DNA of 64,000 nucleotides from Rubellimicrobium arenae (GCF_017916295.1 NZ_JAFMSS010000006.1:124001-188000), one strand, 5' to 3'; numbered from the stretch's first letter, positions 35,737 through 43,225 are shown. Made by a program: numbers and translations. The notes: generated by a model from the letters alone, not told the origin.

Positions 35737-36051
35737 TCAGTGAACCGTCCCCTTGGCAGGGACGGACACGGCGACGGCAGGCCGTCCGCCGTCGCCGATC
35801 GCGAGGCGGGGCTTGGGCGGCGCTAGGCGTGGCACCCCGGCTGCATCGGGCAGGAAGGACGCCAACTCCCCTTTGGCGAAAGCACCCGCGGCGATCTCGG
35901 CCAAAGCCAGGTGAGGCCCCGGCGCGGCCCCGGCGATGACCCGGGGCTCGGCCCCCTGTCGAAGGGCACGGGCCCGAGCCGCAGCGGCTAGGGTCAGGGC
36001 GAAGGGGTCAGGGACCACCTTCTTGGCATCGAAGACAATCAGCGGGTTCAT
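35737..36051 (-). CDS. RNA polymerase omega-subunit-like protein (RpoZ paralogue)
   Basis: The 104-residue product contains 'DPFALTLAAAARARALRQGA' followed by 'EPRV' and 'HLALAEIAAGAFAKGEL', which matches omega: the family has 'F.L...A..RA..L..GA.P' and a later 'AL.EIA.G'. The N-terminal omega strand and the usual 'VEDC' start are replaced, and there is a Pro-rich C-terminal tail. It probably binds the RNA polymerase beta-prime subunit or mimics omega. It lies 10 bases after the NDUFS4-like gene, in one operon with the stress genes. Confidence 0.7.
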   Translation of the reverse strand: MNPLIVFDAKKVVPDPFALTLAAAARARALRQGAEPRVIAGAAPGPHLALAEIAAGAFAKGELASFLPDAAGVPRLAPPKPRLAIGDGGRPAVAVSVPAKGTVH

Positions 36052-36060
36052 CGCGTCACC

Positions 36061-36825
36061 TCATGCCGCAAGCCCGGTCTGGTCCGCCTTGGCCGTCTCA
36101 AAGGGGGCGCGTCTCTCCAGGGCCAGAAGGGCCTGCTCGACGTCGGCCAAGCGCGAGGGCCGGCCGTTCTCCGGCATGCCTTCGGTTGTGGCCAGGTCGG
36201 CCAGGTGCTCGCTCCAGGCCCAGTTCATCAGGACCGAGCGCTTTGCCTCGATCAACAACTTGGGATCGGCCACCACGTCCATCGGGTCGGCCCAGGTGTC
36301 CTCGCCCACAGGGTCGCCGCGCTCGGCGGCTCCCGCCATGGCCTGGCCATAGCGGTCCTGAAGCCAGCGCATCTTAAGGCGATCGAGTGTTGCGTCGGAG
36401 AACAGTCGCACGGCGGCCGCAAGCTGCTCGCGCTGCCGATCTGTGGCACCCGGCGGCGGGATGACCTCGTAAGAGAGCCCCTGCCCTTCGGCGTAGCAGA
36501 TGGCGGCCTCCAGCGTCGGGAAGCTCAGCTCCACCGGGGCCAGGGGATCGTCCCCGCTGGTCCAGCCCATGAGGTCGTCCAGGACCGGCGGGCTGCGCCG
36601 CTCAAAGGTCAGCCGCCAGCCCTTGGCTCGGGCCTTCCCGGACGTGGTCACCGAGCGGTCTGCCTTCTGAATGCGCGCCCTGACCCCCTTGGGCCAGATC
36701 GCGCCCGCGAAGGGCAGGACAGGATCAGTGTTACCCGCCTTCGGAGTGCCCTTCATGGGCCTTATCGGGATTAGAATGGAAAAGGGTTCAGCGTTCGCGT
36801 GTTTGATTGCTGCTGCATCTGTCAT
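36061..36825 (-). CDS. NDUFS4-like (ETC complex I subunit) domain protein
   Basis: Residues 40-112 match the NADH dehydrogenase NDUFS4/18-kDa accessory subunit family: 'RARIQKADRSVTTSGKARAK', then 'WRLTFERRSPPVLDDLMGWT', 'SFPTLEAAICYAEGQGLSYE'. About 140 further residues form a helical C-terminal extension not found in the respiratory subunit, which normally has about 100 residues. The protein may dock on complex I or only reuse the fold. GGGAGGGATGAGTC precedes the ATG. It forms an operon with the omega-like gene. Confidence 0.8.
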   Translation of the reverse strand: MTDAAAIKHANAEPFSILIPIRPMKGTPKAGNTDPVLPFAGAIWPKGVRARIQKADRSVTTSGKARAKGWRLTFERRSPPVLDDLMGWTSGDDPLAPVELSFPTLEAAICYAEGQGLSYEVIPPPGATDRQREQLAAAVRLFSDATLDRLKMRWLQDRYGQAMAGAAERGDPVGEDTWADPMDVVADPKLLIEAKRSVLMNWAWSEHLADLATTEGMPENGRPSRLADVEQALLALERRAPFETAKADQTGLAA

Positions 36826-36856
36826 GACTCATCCCTCCCGTTTGGCGAAGGATGGG

Positions 36857-36883
36857 GCTGGCGGCCCGCTCGGAGCCGCCAGC
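36857..36883 (-). terminator. Hairpin after the first Hsp20 gene
   Basis: GCTGGCGGC (36857-36865) pairs perfectly with GCCGCCAGC (36875-36883) with a 9-base loop, 22 bases past the Hsp20 stop on the minus strand. There is no clear T run. Confidence 0.5.
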
Positions 36884-36904
36884 GTCTGGTCTCGGTTCTG
36901 CCGC

Positions 36905-37423
36905 TCAGTGGCTGATCGGAATGCGCTTCACCTGCGCCTGCGCCTGCTCGGTCTTGGGCAGCACGACCGTCAGCACGCCGTTGCGGAAGCGCGCCTCGAT
37001 CCGCTCCTCCTCGACCTCGATCCCAAGCGGGATGCGCCTCTCGAAGCGGCCATAGACGCGCTCGGAGAAGTGCCGGTCCTTGTCCTCGGTCTCGGAGCGC
37101 TTCTCGCCCCGGAGCGTCAGGACATCGCCGTCGAGCAGCACCTCGATGTCCTTTTCCTCGAGCCCCGGCACCTCGGCCGTCACGCGGATCTCCTTGTCGG
37201 TGTCCGAGATCTCGACGCTGGGCCAGGGTGCGCCAAAGCCCCCCAAGGACCCGAACGCCCCCGTCGCGGGTAGTCGGCTGTCGAAGGAACGGAAGACGTC
37301 ATCGAAGAGCCGGTTCATGTCCCGCTGGAGCGACAGGAACGGGTTCTGCTCGCTCTCGCGGTAGAGAGTCGGGGCCTGCTGGTCGTTGCTGCGGCCCCAA
37401 GGGATCAGACTACGCATGTTCAT
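36905..37423 (-). CDS. Hsp20/alpha-crystallin small heat-shock protein (class A-like)
   Basis: The 172-residue protein has a Phe-rich N-terminal arm ('MNRLFDDVFRSFDSRL'), the alpha-crystallin domain with 'RVTAEVPGLEEKDIEVLLDG' and 'YGRFERRIPLG', the terminal 'FRNGVLTVVLPK' and a C-terminal 'KRIPI' (I-x-I type motif). It holds unfolding proteins as an oligomer. The ATG at 37423 is chosen because it has correct spacing from AGGAGG; the ATG at 37429 touches it. It lies downstream of a second hsp20 gene on the same strand. Confidence 0.93.
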   Translation of the reverse strand: MNMRSLIPWGRSNDQQAPTLYRESEQNPFLSLQRDMNRLFDDVFRSFDSRLPATGAFGSLGGFGAPWPSVEISDTDKEIRVTAEVPGLEEKDIEVLLDGDVLTLRGEKRSETEDKDRHFSERVYGRFERRIPLGIEVEEERIEARFRNGVLTVVLPKTEQAQAQVKRIPISH

Positions 37424-37514
37424 GGTCATCCTCCTATGTGTGCTCGCAACGTCCCCGAAGGCGCCCGGCCTTTGGCCGGACGCCCCTGGACGGCATGAGT
37501 GGGGAAAGCTGGCC

Positions 37515-37997
37515 TCAGGCGGCCTGCTGGTCGCCCTCGATCTGCTTCGTCTCGGTCCCGGGCAAAGACTGAGGCTCGGCCCGACCGATCTCGATGCGGC
37601 GCGGCTTCATAGCCTCGGGGATCTCGCGCACGAGCTCGATAGTGAGCAGGCCGTCGGCAAGGCTCGCTCCAGTGACCTTCACGTGGTCGGCCAGTTCGAA
37701 GCGACGCTTGAAGGCGCGCTGCGCGATGCCTCTATGCAGATACTGCGCGTTCTCCTCGCCGCCCTTCTGCCCGGTCACCACGAGCAGGTTGGGCTCATGA
37801 TCGAGGGTCAGCTCCTCGGGCGTGAAGCCCGCCACCGCCATAGCGATCCGATAGCTGTCCTGGCCCGTCTTGACGATGTCGTAGGGCGGCCAGGCATCGA
37901 CAGCCTCGAGCCGGCTCGTGTTCTCGAGCAGGTTCAGCATGCGGTCGAAACCGACGCTCGAGCGGAACAAGGGAGAGAAATCAAACGTGGGTCTCAT
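37515..37997 (-). CDS. Hsp20 small heat-shock protein (IbpA-like)
   Basis: The 160-residue protein starts 'MRPTFDFSPLFRSSVGFDRM', the standard IbpA-type arm, and continues 'PPYDIVKTGQDSYRIAMAVA', 'LLVVTGQKG' and 'RAFKRRFELADHVKV', with a 'GLLTIELVREIPE' end of domain. It should cooperate with the first Hsp20 as in IbpA/IbpB pairs. The ATG at 37997 is supported by GGAGGA and by homology; the longer frame to 38129 is the leader. A heat-shock-type promoter and a ROSE-like hairpin precede it. Confidence 0.93.
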   Translation of the reverse strand: MRPTFDFSPLFRSSVGFDRMLNLLENTSRLEAVDAWPPYDIVKTGQDSYRIAMAVAGFTPEELTLDHEPNLLVVTGQKGGEENAQYLHRGIAQRAFKRRFELADHVKVTGASLADGLLTIELVREIPEAMKPRRIEIGRAEPQSLPGTETKQIEGDQQAA

Positions 37998-38099
37998 AGC
38001 CACATCCTCCATTGAGCAACATGGATACAAGGTGGCGCCAAGTCCGAATGCGTTCTCGACGCCCGCTTGACAGGGCCAGCCCCAATGCAGGCGGCTGGC
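37998..38099 (-). promoter_or_regulatory. ROSE-like RNA thermometer in the hsp20 leader
   Basis: On the minus strand the leader has a stem-loop GCCAGCC/GGCTGGC (within 38075-38099), and next to the start a TTGCT (38015-38019) placed to pair with the ribosome-binding GGAGGA (38005-38010). The short UYGCU motif opposite the Shine-Dalgarno is the hallmark of ROSE elements, which melt on heating in alphaproteobacterial hsp20 mRNAs. The fold was judged by eye. Confidence 0.55.
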
Positions 38100-38107
38100 G
38101 ACCAGCG

Positions 38108-38135
38108 ATATGGAAAGGGCATTCGACATTTCAAG
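38108..38135 (-). promoter_or_regulatory. Heat-shock (RpoH/sigma-32-type) promoter
   Basis: The minus strand reads CTTGAAA (38135-38129), 15 bases, then CCATAT (38113-38108), close to the RpoH consensus of a CTTGAA -35 and a CCATNT -10. It would place transcription of the IbpA-like gene under heat-shock control with a leader of about 105 bases. Confidence 0.65.
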
Positions 38136-38285
38136 AGGGGGAGATCAACAATGGATTGGCGTCAGCGCTTTCATTGGGAGATTATCTCGTCAAATGACCC
38201 CGCGGAGGCGCGACCTCAAACCAGAATGCCAAATCGGTTTTGCGCCAGATGGTTGCTGGCCATGGCAGGTCTGGCAGCCACTCAG

Positions 38286-39341
38286 TCATGCCTCCTCGCC
38301 CGGCACGCTGACCTTTTCGTGCAGCACCTCACACATCCAGAGCTTCTTAACGAGCACAAGGCACACCACGGCCAGGGGTGTGGCTAGGATCAGCCCCAGC
38401 GGCCCGAAGAGCACGCCAAAGCTCAAGACCGCAAAGATTGTCAGCACGGGAGGCAGGCTCACTGTCCGCTGTTGCAGGAGCGGCAAGATGAGCATGCCCT
38501 CGGCCTGCTGGACGAGGACGTAAAGCCCAGCCACCCAGAGCGCACTGCGCGGGCTGTCCGTTAAGCCCGAGGCCACCGCTGGGAGGGCGCTGGCCACCGG
38601 CCCCACAAAGGGCACGAACTCGAAGAGGCCGGCCATGAACCCCAAGGCCAAGGCCGACGGGATCTCCAGAACCGTAAGCCCCAGTGTCACCAGCGCGCCG
38701 ACGACCATCATGGCTGCGAGCTGACCGACCAGCCAGAGCTTCAGAGCTTGGCCGAGAGCGGACACCGTGTAGCGCGCCATCTGCTGTCGGCTCGGGGGCA
38801 CGAGCTTGAGGATCCCGTTCAGGTAGAGGGCCGGGTTCAGGGCGAGGTAGATGCCGGCCGCCAGCATTACGACGAGCTTGGCGGCCGCCGTGATCGCCCG
38901 GGTCGTGTAGCCGGCCAGGCTCGCGACCAGATCTGCACCCGCAAGACCCTGGCCCCGCTGCTGGTCCAACCACTCGCCCAATGCGTCGGCCCCGACTTGG
39001 TCCTCAACGGCCCGCACCAGATCGGGCAGGCGCTCCAGCAGGGCAGTCCCCTGTGCCCGGATCTGCGCCCCCAGAAGAAGAGCAAAGCCGACCAGCAGCA
39101 CGAGAATGAGCAGCGCCGCCGATGCAACGGCCAAACGGTCCGGAATGGGCGTGTGGCGCGCGACCGGACCTGCGATCGAGCGCAGCAGGATGGCCACCAG
39201 AACGGAGCCGAACAGTAGGAGTAGCACCTGCGCGAGATGCCAGACCAGAAGAGCTCCGGCCCCGATGGCAGCCGCCAGCACGAGGAGCCTAGCTGCGCTC
39301 CACAGCCCTGTGCCCTGCCCCGGGTTGGCTGGACCGGTCAT
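38286..39341 (-). CDS. AI-2E family (PerM-like) membrane transporter
   Basis: The 351-residue product has about eight hydrophobic segments in the AI-2E pattern: two N-terminal helices, a soluble amphipathic stretch, and then helices with 'LGFMAGLFEFVPFVGPVASA' (family signature 'E.VP.VGP') and 'GVLFGPLGLILATPLAVV'. Members export autoinducer-2, Na+ or other small molecules. Its place between the Hsp20 genes and the DegP-like gene suggests a role in stress or ion balance. 'MTGPANPGQGTG' is a plausible start. Confidence 0.88.
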   Translation of the reverse strand: MTGPANPGQGTGLWSAARLLVLAAAIGAGALLVWHLAQVLLLLFGSVLVAILLRSIAGPVARHTPIPDRLAVASAALLILVLLVGFALLLGAQIRAQGTALLERLPDLVRAVEDQVGADALGEWLDQQRGQGLAGADLVASLAGYTTRAITAAAKLVVMLAAGIYLALNPALYLNGILKLVPPSRQQMARYTVSALGQALKLWLVGQLAAMMVVGALVTLGLTVLEIPSALALGFMAGLFEFVPFVGPVASALPAVASGLTDSPRSALWVAGLYVLVQQAEGMLILPLLQQRTVSLPPVLTIFAVLSFGVLFGPLGLILATPLAVVCLVLVKKLWMCEVLHEKVSVPGEEA

Positions 39342-39447
39342 GGGAACCTCAGCTCATTGGCCACCGCTGTCCGGCTCTTTTAGCGGAAGCACGCCTCCAC
39401 ACTGGACTTTCGTTCCGCTCCGCACCGGGATCGCGGGCTACGCCAGA

Positions 39448-39475
39448 CGCCCCGCCACGGTGAAGCGGCGGGGCG
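39448..39475 (-). terminator. Hairpin after the DegP-like gene
   Basis: CGCCCCGCC (39448-39456) pairs perfectly with GGCGGGGCG (39467-39475), loop 10 bases, 18 bases beyond the DegP-like stop on the minus strand. The T run is weak. Confidence 0.45.
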
Positions 39476-39492
39476 CCTCGATGCCTGTCGCC

Positions 39493-40962
39493 TCAGGACT
39501 GGACCAGCGGAACGGCCACAAAGGACCGTGCGCCCGCCCGGTCGATCAAGAGAAGGACGGAGGACCGGCCCTCGGTCCTCGCGGTCTCGACCGCCTTCTG
39601 CACGTCCTCGACCGTCTCAACCGCCACCCTGTGGACCGACACGATCACGTCGCCGTCTTGGACGTCGGACCGGGTTGGGTCCTCCACCCCAAGAACGGCC
39701 ACGCCTTGGGTGGACTCCGTCAGGCCCCACTCCTCCCGCAGATCCGGCGTGAGCTCTTGCAGCGTGAGACCGAGGTCGGGCACAGCGACACCGGACAGAG
39801 GAGCCGCATCGCTATCGGGCGTCGCAGTCTCACTAGGCAGAGCTGCCAGGGTCGCGGTCAGGTCGACCACCTCCTCCGATCGCCAGACCTGAAGTCGCAC
39901 CTTCTCGCCGGGCTCGCGGCTGGCAACCGACCTCGAGAGGACCTCCGGCTCGGCGACTGCCTCCCCATCCAGTGACATGATGACGTCGCCGTCTCGCAGG
40001 CCAGCGGCAGCTGCAGGAGTGTCCGGCTGGACTCCGGCGACCAGCACGCCTTCGGGCTGGTCCAAGCCCAGCGCGGAGGCGATATCGGCCGTCACCGGCT
40101 GGATCTGAACACCCAGGTAGCCGCGCGCGACGGCGCCAGATTGCGCCAGTTCGTCGACCACATCGCGCGCGACCTCGGCAGCAAGGGCCACAGTGGCTCC
40201 GGTCTGGGTTGCGTCGCCCGCATTCGTGCGGATGCCGATGACCCGACCTTCGTTGTCCAGCACCGGCGCGCCGACCAGAGCCGAAGCCGGCGCATCATCG
40301 ATCAGCAGGCGCTCTCCATTGGTGCTCCGCCCGGCCAGCAGGCCTGTGACCAAGACGGGGCCGAAGTCCTCTGTGCGCCCGACCGACGGCAGGCTCTCGC
40401 CCAAGTCGAGCTCTTCTGAGGTGCCCCAGGACAGTGCGGGGAGTTGCTGCCCCTCGACCCGGAGCAGGGCAATCCCTGTCTGAGCGTCACGGCCGATAAT
40501 CTCGGCAGGCTCCGAGCTGCCGTCCGGCAACGTGACTTCGACCCGGTCGGCATTGGCGAGGAGCGCATCGGCGGTCACGATCAGCCCCTCGGGATCGGCT
40601 ATGAAGCCGGAGCCTACGGTCTGAACAGGCCCGGCTCCAAGCTCTGGCCCGGCGAAGGGCAGATCAGGTATTGGCTGATCGCTGTCCCCGAAGCGACGGA
40701 GGAACTCGCGCATCATATTGTCGTCCGGGTCCAAGCCTGAGCGGGGCAAGTCGGGCGTCGAGGCTGTCACGGTTATGGTGACGACGGACTGAGCCGCCGC
40801 TTCGGCCACTTGGGAGAGGGTGGTTTGCTCCTGGGCAGGCGTCTCAGCGGTCTGCGCCATAACCGGCGTGGCACCCAGCGGAGCGACCAGGCAGAGAGCG
40901 GACAGGGCGACTCCGGCGAGCATGCCCGCTCGGCGCCCTTGAGATATATGGATCGGTGTCAT
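39493..40962 (-). CDS. DegP/HtrA-like protein with all three catalytic residues lost (pseudoprotease)
   Basis: The 489-residue protein has a signal peptide (cleavage near 'PVMAQ', residue 36), a trypsin-like domain (about 110-280) and two PDZ domains (about 285-380 and 390-485). Against HtrA family patterns, the His of 'TNNHV' is Ala133 ('TADAL'), the Asp of 'TDIAL' is Gly163 ('TGIAL') and the Ser of 'GNSGG' is Val230 ('LVGAP'). The fold around each site is preserved ('GSGFIADPEG', 'GRVIGI', 'GYLGVQIQPV'). It should be a periplasmic chaperone or peptide sensor without proteolysis. Confidence 0.9.
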   Translation of the reverse strand: MTPIHISQGRRAGMLAGVALSALCLVAPLGATPVMAQTAETPAQEQTTLSQVAEAAAQSVVTITVTASTPDLPRSGLDPDDNMMREFLRRFGDSDQPIPDLPFAGPELGAGPVQTVGSGFIADPEGLIVTADALLANADRVEVTLPDGSSEPAEIIGRDAQTGIALLRVEGQQLPALSWGTSEELDLGESLPSVGRTEDFGPVLVTGLLAGRSTNGERLLIDDAPASALVGAPVLDNEGRVIGIRTNAGDATQTGATVALAAEVARDVVDELAQSGAVARGYLGVQIQPVTADIASALGLDQPEGVLVAGVQPDTPAAAAGLRDGDVIMSLDGEAVAEPEVLSRSVASREPGEKVRLQVWRSEEVVDLTATLAALPSETATPDSDAAPLSGVAVPDLGLTLQELTPDLREEWGLTESTQGVAVLGVEDPTRSDVQDGDVIVSVHRVAVETVEDVQKAVETARTEGRSSVLLLIDRAGARSFVAVPLVQS

Positions 40963-41019
40963 TGGTCATGAACCTCCAAGAAGACCACAACACATTGACA
41001 TGCGCGATTGCAGCTCGCG

Positions 41020-41059
41020 CACCCGGCATCGCCAGCCTGCGGCTCAGAGATGCCGGGTG
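41020..41059 (-). promoter_or_regulatory. Leader hairpin upstream of the DegP-like gene
   Basis: A perfect 11-bp inverted repeat, CACCCGGCATC (41020-41030) with GATGCCGGGTG (41049-41059), has a smaller AGCC/GGCT stem in its loop. It lies 58-97 bases before the start codon, in the presumed 5' untranslated region or operator. Confidence 0.45.
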
Positions 41060-41256
41060 AAAGATGTTGAACAACTTTAATGGGTTTAAGAGCGCTCACC
41101 TGTTTTTGACATCGATATAGACATCTAGATTAGCTTCGGATGCTGTGCCTTACTGACCGACCATCATTGAACGGCCTGGGGAATATCGGTTCGGCCGTAA
41201 TACTGGCCTCACCGTAAGCCTTCCCGGCGGCGCAGGAAACTTCGAGGGAGGAAGCA

Positions 41257-41853
41257 ATTCAGGAAGCAGGCGACGAGATCACGAGCCCGGCGGGGCGCCT
41301 TGTCTTCCGCCCGGTGACCAGGCGGACAAAGGAGGACTTTGTCGCGCTGTTCGACCGACCCGGTACGCAAAAGCAGTGCTGGTGCATGGTGTGGCGGGCG
41401 ACCAAGGAGGAGGGCCAGGGCACGAGCCCGCCTGTCCGCCGGGCGCAGATGCTGGGCCGCATCGGTCGGGGCACGCCCGTCGGGCTTCTGGGCTATGACG
41501 GTGACGAGCCGGTCGCTTGGGTGTCGATTGCGCCCAAGGAGACCTACAGCAGGCTCGGTGGTCCCGATCCGGTGGAGGGCGAGACTGTTTGGTCGCTCGC
41601 CTGCATGGTTCTTCGTCCGACCCATCGTCGCCGCGGACTGGCGCACGACCTCATCGCGGCAGCGGTCGAGTATGCCAGACGGAACGGCGCGACCGCAGTG
41701 GAGGCCTACCCCGTCGATCCCGAGTCGCCGAGTTACCGCTACATGGGCTTCGTGCCAGCCTTCCAGCGCGCGGGCTTCGTAGAGGTGGGCATGGCCGGGT
41801 CGCGCCGCCATGTCCTGCGCCTCCACCTCCACGGCCATGCATCCGGCTTGTAG
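41257..41853 (+). CDS. GNAT-family N-acetyltransferase, possible ATT start
   Basis: The product contains 'RLVFRPVTRRTKEDFVALFD', 'CWCMVWRATKEEG', the acetyl-CoA loop 'VLRPTHRRRGLAHDLIAAAV' and 'YRYMGFVPAFQRAGFVEV'. The first standard start is a GTG at 41314, but this would cut off the first beta strand (RLVFRPV). Upstream in frame there is no ATG, GTG, TTG or CTG before the stop at 41215; an ATT at 41257 lies five bases after GGGAGG. A non-canonical start is therefore likely. The CWCM motif is typical of one GNAT subgroup; the substrate is unknown. Confidence 0.75.
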   Translation: MQEAGDEITSPAGRLVFRPVTRRTKEDFVALFDRPGTQKQCWCMVWRATKEEGQGTSPPVRRAQMLGRIGRGTPVGLLGYDGDEPVAWVSIAPKETYSRLGGPDPVEGETVWSLACMVLRPTHRRRGLAHDLIAAAVEYARRNGATAVEAYPVDPESPSYRYMGFVPAFQRAGFVEVGMAGSRRHVLRLHLHGHASGL

Positions 41854-42000
41854 ATCTTTGCGCCAAAGACAAACAATTCCAAGTAGCACGGCAGGAACTC
41901 CAAAAAGGGGCTGCTGGTTTTTTGTGCGCAGCGTCTGAGTGGGCGCAGCACCAACGAGGGCGCTGCCATCAAGGTCCAAACTAGCAGATGGAGAAGGCGA

Positions 42001-42582
42001 ATGAGATCGCTTGCTTATCTGGGTCTGGCACTTGCGGCCTCCTTGACCACCGCTCTGCCAGCCCTGGCGCAGGACGAAACGTCTGGCACCGAGCAGACAA
42101 CAGAACCGACAGATCCGGCGGCTGAGCAGGACGCAAGCCAAGGAGCCACTGAGCAGGGGACTGACGAGGCGGCCGGACAGGACGCAGGCCAGGCGACTAC
42201 GGAGCCCAGCACCGACGCAGGCACCGGACAGGCCGCGGACCAGACGGATGCTGAGCAGGGGACCGATCAAGCGGCCGCGGACAGCACAGCTCAGGCCGGT
42301 CCCTCCGGCGAGATCCGTCCAGTGACGATCACCTGCCAGGACATCGTGGACACGGACGTCCAGCTGGTCCCACAACTCGTCTACTGGATCGATGGCTATA
42401 ACATCGCCTACGACGCGGCGACCGGCCAAACGGACGTCGATCCCGTCGTCAGCGTGGCAGAGAACTGGCTTGCCGTACCCGTTGAGAACATCATCCGGGC
42501 CTGCGAGGCCAATCCGGACAGCGCCGCGGCGGACGTGATCGCTCAGGAGCGCGCGAACAACGAAGGCGCTGCGGCGCAGTAA
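42001..42582 (+). CDS. HdeA-like periplasmic protein with an acidic low-complexity linker
   Basis: A signal peptide ('MRSLAYLGLALAASLTTALP', cleavage after ALA-23) leads into about 75 residues rich in Gln, Thr, Asp and Glu, then an HdeA/HdeB-like domain of about 80 residues: 'VTITCQDIVDTDVQLVPQLV', 'YWIDGYN' and 'IIRACEANP', including the two Cys that form the HdeA disulfide. HdeA is an acid-activated periplasmic chaperone. The linker is not part of known HdeA and may be disordered. GGAGAAGGCGA precedes the ATG. Confidence 0.78.
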   Translation: MRSLAYLGLALAASLTTALPALAQDETSGTEQTTEPTDPAAEQDASQGATEQGTDEAAGQDAGQATTEPSTDAGTGQAADQTDAEQGTDQAAADSTAQAGPSGEIRPVTITCQDIVDTDVQLVPQLVYWIDGYNIAYDAATGQTDVDPVVSVAENWLAVPVENIIRACEANPDSAAADVIAQERANNEGAAAQ

Positions 42583-42604
42583 GCACCTTTGAGCGGCAAG
42601 GAGA

Positions 42605-42638
42605 CCGGGGGCGGCTTGAGTCTGCCCCCGGAATTTTT
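42605..42638 (+). terminator. Rho-independent terminator of the HdeA-like gene
   Basis: CCGGGGGC (42605-42612) pairs with GCCCCCGG (42624-42631) and is followed by AATTTTTA. Stem, loop and T run are all good. Confidence 0.85.
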
Positions 42639-42772
42639 ACGACGCCCCGATAGGACGTCCTGGAGGTCAGTGGTCGCGTTGGGCTGGGGCACTGCCGTTC
42701 ATGAACCACGGCCCTGCATATGAGGCCAACATCTGGGTTGCCGCGAAGCGAGACGTGACTCAGACTCCCAGC

Positions 42773-43225
42773 ATGCCGATCGCGCCTGAGCACCGCTGGT
42801 ACTACCCCATCGACTGGCGCGAACTGTCCGATCTCATTCGGTTCACCCGGGCTCAGAGCCGCTGCGAACATTGCGGCCGCCCGCATGGACAGGACGTCAC
42901 ACACTTGGGCAACGGCACCTGGTGGGACAAAGCATGCAGCACCTGGCGCGATGGCCGGGGCAAACGGGTGCCCAAGCTGCCCCCACCTCAGGTGTTCGAG
43001 GCGGGGCAGCCCAGCTTCACCGGCATCCCCCCTGCCCCACGTCTGCCTGTCACGCGCGTGGTCCTGGCCAGCGCGCATCTCGACCACGACCCAGGCAACA
43101 ACCGGCCCCGCAACTTGGCGGCGCTCTGCCAGAGGTGCCACATGCTCCACGATGCGCAGGAGCACCGCAGGCGGAGATGGAGCAAGGTGTTCCGGCTCCG
43201 CGCCCTCGGCGACCTGTTCGAATAG
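42773..43225 (+). CDS. HNH endonuclease-like protein
   Basis: The 150-residue protein has a zinc-binding 'CEHCGRPHG' near residue 31 and an HNH core 'AHLDHDPGNNRPRNLAALCQ' followed by 'RCHMLHD' near residue 105: His-Asn-His with the second Cys pair. Such small HNH proteins cut DNA in phage packaging, restriction or mobile elements. It starts at 'MPIAPEHRWYYPIDW', the family-typical N-terminus; the ATG at 42701 adds 24 unlikely residues. It stands at the edge of the island beside a recombinase. Confidence 0.82.
   Translation: MPIAPEHRWYYPIDWRELSDLIRFTRAQSRCEHCGRPHGQDVTHLGNGTWWDKACSTWRDGRGKRVPKLPPPQVFEAGQPSFTGIPPAPRLPVTRVVLASAHLDHDPGNNRPRNLAALCQRCHMLHDAQEHRRRRWSKVFRLRALGDLFE

Noticed and set aside
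41209..42429. 406-residue minus-strand frame across the GNAT and HdeA-like genes
   Set aside because: The opposite strand has a GNAT core and a signal-peptide protein with a proper terminator.
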